A stretch of 64,000 nucleotides of DNA from JBBRDU01 sp038230335 (lineage in GTDB: Bacteria > Verrucomicrobiota > Verrucomicrobiia > Chthoniobacterales > UBA10450). The DNA lies in contig JBBRNL010000003.1 of assembly GCA_038230335.1 (NCBI GenBank), positions 1-64,000 of the forward strand. The letters run 5' to 3'. The notes under the pieces were generated by a model. It did not search any database and was not told the origin of the DNA. It saw only the letters and a list, made by a program, of their open reading frames with translations. Positions 46,426 through 55,471 of the stretch are shown here, piece after piece (the first letter of the stretch is position 1; each line of letters opens with the position of its first letter). The translations under genes were made by a program, and so were the position numbers.

Positions 46426-47562
46426 ATGTCCAACGATAAACTTACCATCGGTTTCGTGCGCCGCGGATATTCTGCGAGCGGGGGCGCGGAAGCGTATCTG
46501 AAGCGACTGGCACGCGGACTGGTCGATCTCGGACACAGTGTGCTTCTTTTTGCTACGACCGACTGGCCGAGGAATGCGTGGGAATTCGGCGAGATAAGGC
46601 ATTTACGGGCGCGCTCGCCCATCGGATTTGCTGATGAGCTGGAGGAGTTGCGGCGCCATGTGCCGACCGATGTGTTGATGAGCCTGGAGAGGGTTTGTTC
46701 ATGCGACGTCTTTCGTGCGGGCGATGGCGTGCACCGCGCCTGGCTTGATCGCCGATCCGCCTTGGAGAAGCCGTGGCAACGGCTGGCCCGGCGTTTTAAT
46801 CCAAAGCATCAGGACATTCTTCGGCTGGAAAAGCTCCTTTTGGACGACCGCCGCGCCGAACGCGTCATCGCAAACTCTCAGATGGTCAAAAACGAGATCG
46901 TGGATTTTTACAATTATCGGCCCGACCGGATTGACGTCATTCGTAATGGGGTGCCGCTGAAGGATTACCATTTCGAATCCGCCATGCGCGAAAAAACGCG
47001 CGATGAATTGGGGTTGGCTGCCGATGAACTGGCCGTCCTCTTCGTTGGGTCGGGCTGGGAGCGCAAAGGACTGCGCTACGCCATCGCGGCGGTTGAATCG
47101 ATCAAGAACCGAAAGCTCCGTCTGCTCGTGGCCGGGCGAGGGCGTCAGTCAGATTTTCCCTTGGGCACGACTCGTTTCCTCGGAGAAGTGGCCGATCTGC
47201 GTCCCCTCTACGCGGCGGCCGACATTTTTATTCTACCCACCATTTACGATCCCTCTTCGAATGCTTCACTCGAAGCGCTTGCCTCCGGACTGCCCGTCAT
47301 CACGACACGAGCGAATGGCTTCAGCGAAGTGATGGAGGATAAAATCCACGGTTCTATTATAGACCGGCCCGATGATGTGAGCGCGCTGGGCCAGGCGATA
47401 GAGTTATGGTCGGATCGGACCCGGCGTTCGGCAGCGCGCTCGGCCATCCTCAAGCGCGCTTCTCAATTCGATATCGCGAAGAACGTCGATCAAACCATCG
47501 GCGTTCTTATTCAGGCGGCCGCCGAAGCGGCTTCGAGACTGGGGAAAATACGAAAGACCTGA
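46426..47562 (+). CDS. GT4 glycosyltransferase, WaaG-like
   Basis: A 378-aa GT-B enzyme whose middle contains ERVCSCDVFRAGDGVHRAWL, which recalls the WaaG LPS glucosyltransferase I. Donor motifs are FVGSGWERKGLRYAI and SSNASLEALASGLPVI. Divergent from the other GT4, with 42 bp between the starts. Its last 52 bp are antisense to the STAS gene. Confidence 0.88.
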   Translation: MSNDKLTIGFVRRGYSASGGAEAYLKRLARGLVDLGHSVLLFATTDWPRNAWEFGEIRHLRARSPIGFADELEELRRHVPTDVLMSLERVCSCDVFRAGDGVHRAWLDRRSALEKPWQRLARRFNPKHQDILRLEKLLLDDRRAERVIANSQMVKNEIVDFYNYRPDRIDVIRNGVPLKDYHFESAMREKTRDELGLAADELAVLFVGSGWERKGLRYAIAAVESIKNRKLRLLVAGRGRQSDFPLGTTRFLGEVADLRPLYAAADIFILPTIYDPSSNASLEALASGLPVITTRANGFSEVMEDKIHGSIIDRPDDVSALGQAIELWSDRTRRSAARSAILKRASQFDIAKNVDQTIGVLIQAAAEAASRLGKIRKT

Positions 47563-47852
47563 TCAAGGCGCGCGATCTCAAAAATAGAGCGCACCGTTTC
47601 CTGCAAACCCACGATGCCGAACTTGCCGCCCTGCTGCTCGACGCTTTGCATGGCCTCGATCAGAACGGCGAGGCCTGAGCTATCCACATAGGTCACGCCG
47701 GATAGATCGACCAGCAAGTGCGCTGGCTTTTTCACGATCATTTCCCGCAGTGATGCCGCGATGCGGGGTGAACCGTGCAGATCTATTTCGCCTTCCAGGC
47801 GTAAAATATTCTGACCTTCCGCGGAAGCGATCGCGTCTGATTGTTTCGCCAT
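47511..47852 (-). CDS. STAS-domain anti-sigma factor antagonist (SpoIIAA/RsbV type)
   Basis: A 113-aa single-domain protein with the phosphorylatable-serine region DLSGVTYVDSSGLAVL (about 49-64). Such proteins release a sigma factor by binding its anti-sigma partner; a kinase or phosphatase partner is not in the window. It is on the opposite strand to the end of the GT4 gene. Confidence 0.88.
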   Translation of the reverse strand: MAKQSDAIASAEGQNILRLEGEIDLHGSPRIAASLREMIVKKPAHLLVDLSGVTYVDSSGLAVLIEAMQSVEQQGGKFGIVGLQETVRSIFEIARLDQVFRIFPSLEAASAAA

Positions 47853-47881
47853 AGTTGCAGCTCTTTCGAGGCCTCAATTCT

Positions 47882-48607
47882 TCACCAACCAAGTATCCCG
47901 ATCACTTCGTCGACATTCGCCAAATCATCAAATAGAAAATCGGGATGATGCGCCGAGAGCTCCTCCCGCGGCCACGTTCCCGTGGCAATCGCAATGGTGC
48001 GTGCGTCGATCGCCTTGCCACACGCGATATCGCGCGGGGTATCGCCGATCACATCGATCTGCGCAGCGCTAAATTCCTGACCGTGTTTCTCCCGGGCGCG
48101 CCTCCGCGCAAAGGGTCCAAGCTCGTTTCGATCCTGATGGTCATCCGCAAAAGCGCCGAATTCGAAAAAATCCCACAGCCCGTAATGCTCGAGCTTCAGT
48201 CTGGCGCCGCGCGAAACATTTCCCGTTAGGAGGGCGAGCACGTTCTGCGGACGTGTTTTTAACTTTTCAAGCAACCCGAGAATCCCGGGGAGAATCGCGC
48301 CGGAGCGTTGCGGTAATTCAAGCGCGAGAAAATGCACGTAGGAATCCAGGAAGGCCGCCACATTCTCGGGACTCAGCGCAACCTGATGCTTGCGCAGGAT
48401 ATTGACGACGATGCCGGAGTCAGTCATGCCGGCGATCTCAATATCAGCCAGGTCATCCTCGATTCCGAAGCGGTCCTTCAGCACACGCTGCAAGGCGAAG
48501 ATCCCGGCGCCCCCCGATTGGATGAGGGTGCCGTCGATGTCGAAAAGGAGGAGGCGCTTGTTTGGGATAGGTGTGCTCAGATGGTGAAGTTTTTCAGCGG
48601 CGGCCAC
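47882..48607 (-). CDS. HAD-superfamily hydrolase (phosphoglycolate-phosphatase-like)
   Basis: Motif I is LLFDIDGTLI near the N-terminus; motif II is LLTGN and motif III/IV is IDVIGDTPRDIACG. The 242-aa length fits a HAD phosphatase. The start is uncertain: a GTG at 48607 is chosen because the longer frame runs into a short repeat (48633 onwards). It is 29 bp upstream of the STAS gene on the same strand. Confidence 0.85.
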   Translation of the reverse strand: MAAAEKLHHLSTPIPNKRLLLFDIDGTLIQSGGAGIFALQRVLKDRFGIEDDLADIEIAGMTDSGIVVNILRKHQVALSPENVAAFLDSYVHFLALELPQRSGAILPGILGLLEKLKTRPQNVLALLTGNVSRGARLKLEHYGLWDFFEFGAFADDHQDRNELGPFARRRAREKHGQEFSAAQIDVIGDTPRDIACGKAIDARTIAIATGTWPREELSAHHPDFLFDDLANVDEVIGILGW

Positions 48608-48632
48608 GACCAGACTGTGGCAAGGACTTCTT

Positions 48633-48680
48633 AGCCACAGATGAACGCAGATTTCCACAGATTGGGAAAAATAAATGAGT
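48633..48680. repeat. Short-period intergenic repeat
   Basis: CCACAGAT occurs at 48635 and 48655 with the related CGCAGATTT between, giving a roughly 10-bp rhythm. The form resembles CCACAGATGAACGCAGATT-type repeats seen in many environmental genomes. It lies between the divergent HAD and gluQ genes. Confidence 0.5.
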
Positions 48681-48723
48681 GTGTCGTTCTGTGTAAATCG
48701 GTGGCGAAAAGACTTCGCGCGGC

Positions 48724-49617
48724 ATGACAGAGAAACAATACCGCGGCCGCATGGCTCCGTCGCCGACGGGTTACCTGCACGTCGGACATGCCGTCACCTT
48801 TTGGCACGCGCAAGAGCGCGCTCAGGCCGCGGGTGGGAAACTCATCCTGAGAATCGAAGATCTCGATCTGGAGCGATGTCGACCCGAATTTCGCGAGGCG
48901 ATCGGTGCTGATTTGAAGTGGCTCGGCCTGCACTGGAACGAAGGTCCGGAGATGGGCGGACCTTTCGCGCCGTACTTGCAAAGTGAAAGGCGAGCGACCT
49001 ATCTCGCCGCGCTGAAAGAACTGCGTGCGGCCGGATGCGTATATCCGTGCTATTGCTCGCGCAAGGACGTGGCGGGAGCGCTCGTGGCTCCGCATGACGA
49101 GAACGAAGAGACGATCTATCCCGGAACCTGCCGCTCGGCTGGCTCTGCCTCGACCGATCAGCCGCCAGGGCCGGGCCACGTCAACTGGCGGTTCCGTGTG
49201 CCTGCTGGCGAAGAAATGCGGTTCACTGACCTGCGGTTTGGCGAGCAATGCGCTGTGGCGGGCAAAGACTTCGGGGACTTCATCGTTTGGCGACGGGACA
49301 ATGTCCCAGCCTATCAACTTGCCGTGGTCGTCGATGACGACGCCATGGGAGTCACGGAAGTCGTGCGTGGCGCCGACTTGCTTGTCTCAACATTTCGTCA
49401 GCAGCTGATTTACCGGACCCTCCGGATGGAGCCGCCGGCGTTTTATCACACGCCGGTTCTCGTGGACGAGTTCGGGCAACGGCTGGCCAAGCGAAATGCC
49501 GCACTCAGTTTAAGAGCTTTGCGCGCTTCGGGTGTGACGCCCACAGATATAAGAGCGCGGTGGATCGCGATCTCCGAGGAGGATGGGAAGCGGAACGGCA
49601 GTACCGCTCCTGACTGA
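48724..49617 (+). CDS. gluQ: Glutamyl-Q tRNA(Asp) synthetase
   Basis: Glutamylates queuosine in tRNA(Asp). A 297-aa protein like the catalytic half of glutamyl-tRNA synthetase, with the nucleotide motif GYLHVGHAVTFW, the zinc-site residues CYCS and YPGTC, and the KMSKS-like KRNAAL. It lacks the anticodon-binding half, which separates it from GltX. It ends 20 bp before the convergent FHA gene. Confidence 0.94.
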   Translation: MTEKQYRGRMAPSPTGYLHVGHAVTFWHAQERAQAAGGKLILRIEDLDLERCRPEFREAIGADLKWLGLHWNEGPEMGGPFAPYLQSERRATYLAALKELRAAGCVYPCYCSRKDVAGALVAPHDENEETIYPGTCRSAGSASTDQPPGPGHVNWRFRVPAGEEMRFTDLRFGEQCAVAGKDFGDFIVWRRDNVPAYQLAVVVDDDAMGVTEVVRGADLLVSTFRQQLIYRTLRMEPPAFYHTPVLVDEFGQRLAKRNAALSLRALRASGVTPTDIRARWIAISEEDGKRNGSTAPD

Positions 49618-49636
49618 TGAACCGGCGACGCGAGGT

Positions 49637-50143
49637 TCAGAGAACCGGCGCGTGCATCGCCAATACCGCCACCATGCTGCCGATGAATGCGAGAACGGCC
49701 ACTCCGGCGCCGGCCAGGATGGCGGTGCGAACAGGATCACGATCTTTTTTCCGGTGCGGAAACGGCGACGCATTGGAGAAATCCACCGGTGCCGCGCTCA
49801 TTTCCGCCGGCGCGGCTTCGATTTGGCCTAACTCTGGCAACGGCTGCGAGCCCTGCTTGTCCGACTCATATCGGGATTCCACTCCACCGAACCGGATCCG
49901 ATCGTCGAAACGAAGCATCGTCTCCGTAATGGGCAGACCATTGACCCGCGTGCTGTTGGTTGATCCAAGATCCTTCAGCCGATAGGTTTCGCCGCTCCGC
50001 TCCATCTGGGCATGCCGACTGGAAACGGACGGATCTTCAATCACGATCATATTGTCGGGAGCGCGTCCGATCGTGATCAATTCTTCCGTAAATTCGTAAC
50101 CGATTTTTCCCTGCGCCTGGGTTGAGATGATCAGTTTCGGCAT
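49637..50143 (-). CDS. FHA-domain protein with a C-terminal membrane helix
   Basis: A 168-aa protein starting at 50143. The FHA domain (about 1-95) shows ITIGRAPDN, DPSVSSRHAQM and LKDLGSTNSTRVNG, the phosphothreonine-binding loops. A linker follows, then a membrane helix at 145-167. It reads phospho-Thr at the membrane; the kinase is not in the window. Confidence 0.9.
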   Translation of the reverse strand: MPKLIISTQAQGKIGYEFTEELITIGRAPDNMIVIEDPSVSSRHAQMERSGETYRLKDLGSTNSTRVNGLPITETMLRFDDRIRFGGVESRYESDKQGSQPLPELGQIEAAPAEMSAAPVDFSNASPFPHRKKDRDPVRTAILAGAGVAVLAFIGSMVAVLAMHAPVL

Positions 50144-50214
50144 GACTGAACCCAAGGTAGCGAAAACTCTCCCTACTCGTCGAGCCAATCTTGAGACGGC
50201 GCTTTCGTTGAATG

Positions 50215-50262
50215 TTCTTTCTGTCTTTCTCGGCGGACTCCGCGCATTCCGCGGTGAAAGAA
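50215..50262. repeat. Nested inverted repeats in the gap before lepA
   Basis: TTCTTTC (50215-50221) and GAAAGAA (50256-50262) enclose CCGCG, CATTC, CGCGG (50240-50254). It fills the middle of the 204-bp space between the divergent FHA and lepA genes. It looks like a short intergenic repeat of the same general kind as the one at 48633. Confidence 0.45.
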
Positions 50263-50347
50263 TAGATTGCGATTCTGAGCACAAGGGGAGCCGGAGAGGC
50301 GCCTGCCCGTTGACCCACCAACCGGCCCCACCCATAGTGCGGTCTCC

Positions 50348-52144
50348 ATGCCGATAAAGCTGACGCGCAATTTCTGTATCATCGCGCACATCGACCACGG
50401 CAAGACAACCCTGTCCGATCGGCTGCTCGAACGGACCGGCACGATCCACGAGCGCGATAAGCAGGATCAATTGCTCGACTCCATGGATTTGGAGCGCGAG
50501 CGCGGAATCACGATCAAGGCGCACCCGGTAGCCATGAAATACCTGGCGAAATCCGGGCAGACCTACCGGCTGAACCTGCTCGACACGCCGGGTCACGTCG
50601 ACTTTGCCTACGAGGTTTCACGCAGCCTGGCGGCTTGTGAAGGCGCGCTTCTCATTGTGGATGCCGCGCAGGGTGTGGAAGCGCAGACGGTAGCGAACGT
50701 GCATCTCGCGCACAAACAGGGGCTCACACTCGTTCCTGTGATTAATAAGATCGATTTGCCCAACGCCGATGTGCCGTCGGTTCATCGGCAACTTGAAGAA
50801 ATCCTGGCCATTCCGGCGGAGGAAGCGATCGACGCGAGCGCGAAAATGGGAATCGGCATCGAGGAAATCCTCGAGGCGATTGTTGCGCGTATTCCGCCGC
50901 CGCCCACGCCGGAGGATGATACTTTGCGCGCCTTGGTTTTCGATTCGGTCTTTGATGTTTACCGCGGAGTGGTCGGTTACGTGCGCATGTTCTCCGGGAA
51001 AATGGAGGCGGGCCAGGCCATCCGTTTGATGAGCAACGAGTCCCGCTACGACATCAAGGAAGTCGGAGTCTTCACGCCGAAGATGTATCCGCAGCAACGA
51101 TTGAATGCGGGCGATGTTGGATATTTCATCGCCAACATCAAGACGACCGCTGACATCAAAATCGGAGACACCATCACCGACCAGCGCAATCCCGCCCGGA
51201 AGGCACTACCGGGTTTCCAGGAGATTCACCCGATGGTCTTCAGCGGAATTTACCCGATCAACACGGCGGACTTTGAGCATTTGAAGACCGCCATCGGCAA
51301 GTTGCGACTGAATGACTCGGCCTTCGTCTACACGCCGGAAAGCTCGGTCGCCCTCGGTTTCGGGTTCCGTTGCGGGTTCCTTGGCCTTCTCCACATGGAA
51401 ATCATTCAGGAGCGGTTGCGCCGCGAGTATGACATGGACATCATCGCGACCAGTCCGAGCGTTATCTATGAGATCTTCACTTCACGCGGTGAAACCTTGT
51501 TGATCGACAATCCGGCGCACTTGCCCGATCCCAGCATCATCGAGGAAATTCGGGAGCCGATCGTGAAAGCGTATGTGCTCTGCCCGAATGAGAATATCGG
51601 CGACATTTTGCAACTGATCCTGGAGAAGCGCGGCGTGATGGATCATACCGAAACGCTGGATACCCGGCGCGTCATGTTGCACTGCGAGCTTCCTCTCAAC
51701 GAAATCCTCGTCGATTTTAACGACAAGATTAAGTCGATGACGCGTGGCTACGGCTCCATGGACTATGAACACTCCGGCTATCGCGCGGCCAAGCTGGTCA
51801 AGTTGGATATCCTCGTCAATACCGAACCGGTCGACGCATTCTCCACCATTGTGCACCGGGATCGGGCCGAGGCGAGAGGGCGTCAGTTGGCCGCCAAATT
51901 AAAGGAAGTGATTCCACAACAGCTTTATCAGGTGGCCATTCAAGCGGCCATAGGCGGGAAAATTATCGCGCGCGAAAGTGTTTCCGCCTTGCGAAAAAAT
52001 GTGACCGCCAAATGCTACGGTGGCGATATCACGCGCAAACGAAAATTGCTCGAAAAACAGAAGGAAGGAAAGAAGCGGATGAAGAGCATCGGAAAGATTA
52101 ATATTCCGCAGGAAGCCTTTATCCAGGTTTTGAAGTCGCAATGA
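50348..52144 (+). CDS. lepA: Translation elongation factor 4 (LepA)
   Basis: A ribosome-associated GTPase. G1 is AHIDHGKTTL; G3 is DTPGHVDF; G4 is INKIDL. The EF4-specific C-terminal domain (about 485-598) is present. The 598-aa length is exact for the family. It sits upstream of lepB, an arrangement seen in many bacteria. Confidence 0.97.
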   Translation: MPIKLTRNFCIIAHIDHGKTTLSDRLLERTGTIHERDKQDQLLDSMDLERERGITIKAHPVAMKYLAKSGQTYRLNLLDTPGHVDFAYEVSRSLAACEGALLIVDAAQGVEAQTVANVHLAHKQGLTLVPVINKIDLPNADVPSVHRQLEEILAIPAEEAIDASAKMGIGIEEILEAIVARIPPPPTPEDDTLRALVFDSVFDVYRGVVGYVRMFSGKMEAGQAIRLMSNESRYDIKEVGVFTPKMYPQQRLNAGDVGYFIANIKTTADIKIGDTITDQRNPARKALPGFQEIHPMVFSGIYPINTADFEHLKTAIGKLRLNDSAFVYTPESSVALGFGFRCGFLGLLHMEIIQERLRREYDMDIIATSPSVIYEIFTSRGETLLIDNPAHLPDPSIIEEIREPIVKAYVLCPNENIGDILQLILEKRGVMDHTETLDTRRVMLHCELPLNEILVDFNDKIKSMTRGYGSMDYEHSGYRAAKLVKLDILVNTEPVDAFSTIVHRDRAEARGRQLAAKLKEVIPQQLYQVAIQAAIGGKIIARESVSALRKNVTAKCYGGDITRKRKLLEKQKEGKKRMKSIGKINIPQEAFIQVLKSQ

Positions 52145-52199
52145 AGGCAACCCGCCGGGGAGAAGTAATCAGTTTGCGTGTCCTGGCAAGCCGTTGTAG

Positions 52200-52248
52200 G
52201 GCAACCGCTCCGGTTGCCGTTCCCAGTTTGGCAGGCGGAGCGCCTGCC
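52200..52248. repeat. Two 8-bp stem, 3-nt loop hairpins
   Basis: GGCAACCG, CTC, CGGTTGCC (52200-52218) and GGCAGGCG, GAG, CGCCTGCC (52230-52248). Both are perfect, both have a three-base loop, and they are 11 bp apart. They lie between lepA and lepB. No T tract follows either. Confidence 0.6.
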
Positions 52249-52290
52249 TTATCATTACCGGACTGAGCTTATCCAACCGACGGCCTCCCC

Positions 52291-53388
52291 ATGTTCACTG
52301 CCCGATACGTAAAACATAGCAAGCTGCTGCTGCGACACGCGCAAAAATATCTGCGTTACAAGGCCGACGTTCTGCCCGAAGCGACGCGAGAGGAAATAGC
52401 CACCGGCATGCGACGCCTGCATGCTGCTTTGCCGCAGCGCGATCGGAAGCAAATCGAAAGCCGGGCGGAAGCGCTCGACGCACAGCTGCACAGGCTCCAG
52501 CCCATCACATGGGAGTCGCATTGGCGGGAGAATTGCGAGGTCATCCTCGTCGCTATTGTGGTGGCTGTCGGAATTCGTTCCTACTTTCTCCAGCCTTTCA
52601 AGATCCCCACCGGTTCCATGCAGCCGACCCTGAATGGAATCATCGGGATCCCAAGTGATAATCCGGCTCCGAATTTTCTGCGGCGGGTCGTAGACTTCGT
52701 CGTGCTCGGACGAAACTATGTCGAGGTCGTCTCGCGCGAAGACGACCAACTCCTCCAGGTTACGACGAAGAAGTATCTTTTCTTCTTCACTTTTTCCCGG
52801 CTCGTCCTGCAGCACCAGACCTTTCTCGTTTATGCGCCGCCCGACACTTTGAAAACCTATTTCAATGTTTTCGCCGGCCGAAGTTACCGTCGCAATGAAG
52901 TGATTGCGCGCGGCGCGGTCGACACGGGAGACCAGGTCTTCGTGGACAAATTCACCTATAACTTCGTCAAGCCGCATCGCGGGGATGTGTTTGTCTTTCG
53001 CACGAATAATATCCCCGGAATCGTGGGCGATCTTGAAACGGGCCAGCCGTTTTACATCAAGCGTCTGGCTGGATTGCCGCTCGACACCCTGCGCATTGAT
53101 CCACCCCGTCTTTTCATCAATGACCGGCCCGCTGACCAATACGGCTACGGATTTGAGCGAGTCATTCGGTCCAAATATCCCTATCGCGGCTACGGTCTGG
53201 GTCGCGATAATCTTTCCACGCCGGATCGATCGTTCGTCATCCCGGCGCACGCCTACTTTGCCATGGGCGACAACAGCTATAATAGCTACGACAGCCGCTA
53301 CTGGGGCCCTGTCCCGGAAGAGAATCTGGTCGGACGTGGGTTGTTCGTTTACTGGCCCTTCTACCCGCACTGCGGGCTCATTCGTTAG
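52291..53388 (+). CDS. lepB: Signal peptidase I with a long N-terminal extension
   Basis: Removes signal peptides at the periplasmic face. The catalytic serine is S109 (IPTGSMQPT) and the lysine is K220 (VFVDKFTYNF); the late GDNSYNSYDSRYWG box is also there. A membrane helix lies at about 82-100. The 80 residues before it are charged and helical (KHSKLLLRHAQKYLRY; RDRKQIESRAEALDAQLHRL), which is not usual. At 365 aa it is longer than the usual bacterial enzyme, mostly from this extension and an insertion between Ser and Lys. Confidence 0.93.
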   Translation: MFTARYVKHSKLLLRHAQKYLRYKADVLPEATREEIATGMRRLHAALPQRDRKQIESRAEALDAQLHRLQPITWESHWRENCEVILVAIVVAVGIRSYFLQPFKIPTGSMQPTLNGIIGIPSDNPAPNFLRRVVDFVVLGRNYVEVVSREDDQLLQVTTKKYLFFFTFSRLVLQHQTFLVYAPPDTLKTYFNVFAGRSYRRNEVIARGAVDTGDQVFVDKFTYNFVKPHRGDVFVFRTNNIPGIVGDLETGQPFYIKRLAGLPLDTLRIDPPRLFINDRPADQYGYGFERVIRSKYPYRGYGLGRDNLSTPDRSFVIPAHAYFAMGDNSYNSYDSRYWGPVPEENLVGRGLFVYWPFYPHCGLIR

Positions 53389-53402
53389 GAACAACCGTCG
53401 TC

Positions 53403-54581
53403 ATGCTGTCGAGCTTGCCTCGAGTGTATCCGCTGCTCGGTTTTTTCGGCGGTTATGCGCTCGTCATGCTTTTTAATCCGGTGCGGCAGGCTCTGCGCGA
53501 CGGGTTTCGCTGCATTGCCCGCTTCAAGCGAGTGTGGGTCACGTTCGTCGTTCTCGGGTTTGCTTATTCCGTCTTTCAATTTCTCGCCTTCAGTCCGGCT
53601 CAGACTTCGGCTGACTTCGATCCCAGCCAGCTGGCTTCCCTGCCGCAGTGGCAATGGCCGCGCCTGACCGATGTCTGGCTGGAGGCACCCCTGCCGGCGC
53701 TCGAAAATGTGGCCGGTCTTTTTGACAATGCCATCACCACCTATCCGCTCTCCTTCGTCGCGGCCCTCCTGCTGCTCGGCAATTGGCGGGGATTGCACGG
53801 CGCGCTCCTCCGCGCCTTGCGCAAGCGCTATGGATTCGTGGGTTTTGTCACTTATCTCGTCCTTCTGGTCAGTGCCCTGGCCACTCTGCTCAAGCCGATC
53901 GTGTTCTGGCGGTTGCCCGAATGGGGCGGCCTCGTATCGGCCGTAGGGGTTCTTCAAATTTCGGCCACGGTCGACGCCGTGGCCTTCATTTTTGAGTACT
54001 TGTTAGGCATTTATATCCAGGTTTATCTCATCACTGTTTGTTTCGTCTGGATCCGCGGCCTCGGTTTTGAGGAAGGAGAGTTGTTTCGCTTTGCCATCCG
54101 ACGATTTAGTTATGTCTTGAAATGGGCCGGTCTTATCGTGCTCATCAGTACGCTTTTGCTCAGAGTGCCGTTGCTCCTCGCCTACTTCATGCACATTCCG
54201 AACGTGCTCGATTATCTCCCTCTGCAACGAGTTCTCATGTCCGGTTTGATCATCTCCTTCGCGTCTGTGCAGGTTTCTCTCGCCTTGCACAATGAGAATT
54301 TGCGAGCGGCCTTTCGTGCGCATGTCGATTTTGTCCGGCGAAATCGCAGTCGCTTTGGCTGGTTTCTGCTCGTTTGCGCCTTTCACTTCTTTTTTCTCAT
54401 GGTGTGCGATGCCATGGCGCGCGGTGCGATAGCCGACCGTGTCATCGCGTTGATCACGTGGAAAATTGTTTTTGTTGGCCTGCGCGGTTTTGTCACAGGC
54501 TGGCTGCTTGCCTCGTGGGTTTGTTTGTTTCGCCAATGTGAAACCGGACGGGTCAAACAGGAAAGCTGGATCCAATACTAG
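53403..54581 (+). CDS. Multi-pass membrane protein of unknown function
   Basis: A 392-aa protein with about eight membrane helices and few charged residues in them. I recognise no family. It lies 14 bp after lepB and overlaps the next gene by one base if that gene starts at its GTG. The position between lepB and a squalene/phytoene synthase suggests an envelope role, but no more can be said. Confidence 0.65.
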   Translation: MLSSLPRVYPLLGFFGGYALVMLFNPVRQALRDGFRCIARFKRVWVTFVVLGFAYSVFQFLAFSPAQTSADFDPSQLASLPQWQWPRLTDVWLEAPLPALENVAGLFDNAITTYPLSFVAALLLLGNWRGLHGALLRALRKRYGFVGFVTYLVLLVSALATLLKPIVFWRLPEWGGLVSAVGVLQISATVDAVAFIFEYLLGIYIQVYLITVCFVWIRGLGFEEGELFRFAIRRFSYVLKWAGLIVLISTLLLRVPLLLAYFMHIPNVLDYLPLQRVLMSGLIISFASVQVSLALHNENLRAAFRAHVDFVRRNRSRFGWFLLVCAFHFFFLMVCDAMARGAIADRVIALITWKIVFVGLRGFVTGWLLASWVCLFRQCETGRVKQESWIQY

Positions 54582-54583
54582 TG

Positions 54584-55408
54584 ATGCAGGAGGCAGCCAG
54601 GATTACACGCGCGAGCCGGTCAAACCTCGCGCTGGCTTTCATCTCGCTCGGGCGGGAACGCCGGTGCGATATGACGGTGTTCTACGCTTTCTGCCGTTTG
54701 ATCGATGATATTGCCGATGCGACCGATTTGGGCGTGGCCGAGAAGCAGGCCGGGCTGACCCGCTGGCGACATTGGCTGCGCCAAGCAGATGCCGGTGAAC
54801 CCTCCCTCGCTCGGGATGTGCGCGCCCTCATGGGCAAGTATTCCCTTCCGCCGGAGATGCTGGAGGAAATCATCGCGGGAGTGGAGATGGATCTTGGCAA
54901 ATCCCGCTACGCCACGTTTGCCGAGCTTCGCGTCTATTGCTATCGGGTCGCCAGTGCGGTCGGGCTCGTCAGCATCGAAATTTTTGGCTATCGCAACCCG
55001 GCCTGTAAACAGTATGCCATCGAACTGGGCTTGGCCCTGCAAACGACCAACATTATTCGGGACATAAACAAGGATCTTTTGAGCGGGCGGATTTATCTGC
55101 CGCAGGAAGACCTGACAAGATTTGGATATTCGGAAACGGACCTGCAAAATCGGACGTACGACGACCGATTCGTCGCGTTAATGCGCTACCAAGCCGACCG
55201 ATCGCACGATTTTTTTGGCAAAGCGGCCACTTTCCTGCCGCGCGAAGATCGCCGATCGATGGTCGCTGCTGAGATTATGGCTTCGGTTTACCGCGCCCTT
55301 CTCCGGCGGATGGAGATGGACAAGTTTCGCGTTTTTGAAAAGGATTACCGTCTCAACAAATTGGAGAAGGTCGGACGAATCATTGCGCAATTGCTCAAGT
55401 TTTTTTGA
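54584..55408 (+). CDS. Squalene/phytoene synthase family protein
   Basis: A 274-aa trans-isoprenyl diphosphate synthase. The first Asp-rich motif is LIDDIADA; the second is RDINKD, and YLPQEDL follows. It condenses two prenyl diphosphates, as in hopanoid, squalene or carotenoid routes. It resembles HpnC/HpnD-type proteins, but a lone gene without other hopanoid genes does not settle which. Start at the ATG at 54584, or at the GTG at 54581 overlapping the upstream stop. Confidence 0.88.
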   Translation: MQEAARITRASRSNLALAFISLGRERRCDMTVFYAFCRLIDDIADATDLGVAEKQAGLTRWRHWLRQADAGEPSLARDVRALMGKYSLPPEMLEEIIAGVEMDLGKSRYATFAELRVYCYRVASAVGLVSIEIFGYRNPACKQYAIELGLALQTTNIIRDINKDLLSGRIYLPQEDLTRFGYSETDLQNRTYDDRFVALMRYQADRSHDFFGKAATFLPREDRRSMVAAEIMASVYRALLRRMEMDKFRVFEKDYRLNKLEKVGRIIAQLLKFF

Positions 55409-55471
55409 ATTGGCCTTGCCAAGCGTCCGTCTGACTGTCTGATTCCGAAAGTAATTAAAAACCGTCTTATT

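Noticed and set aside
50144..50596. Upstream extension of the FHA protein
   Set aside because: It runs through an intergenic repeat and into lepA antisense; the ATG at 50143 begins a normal FHA domain.
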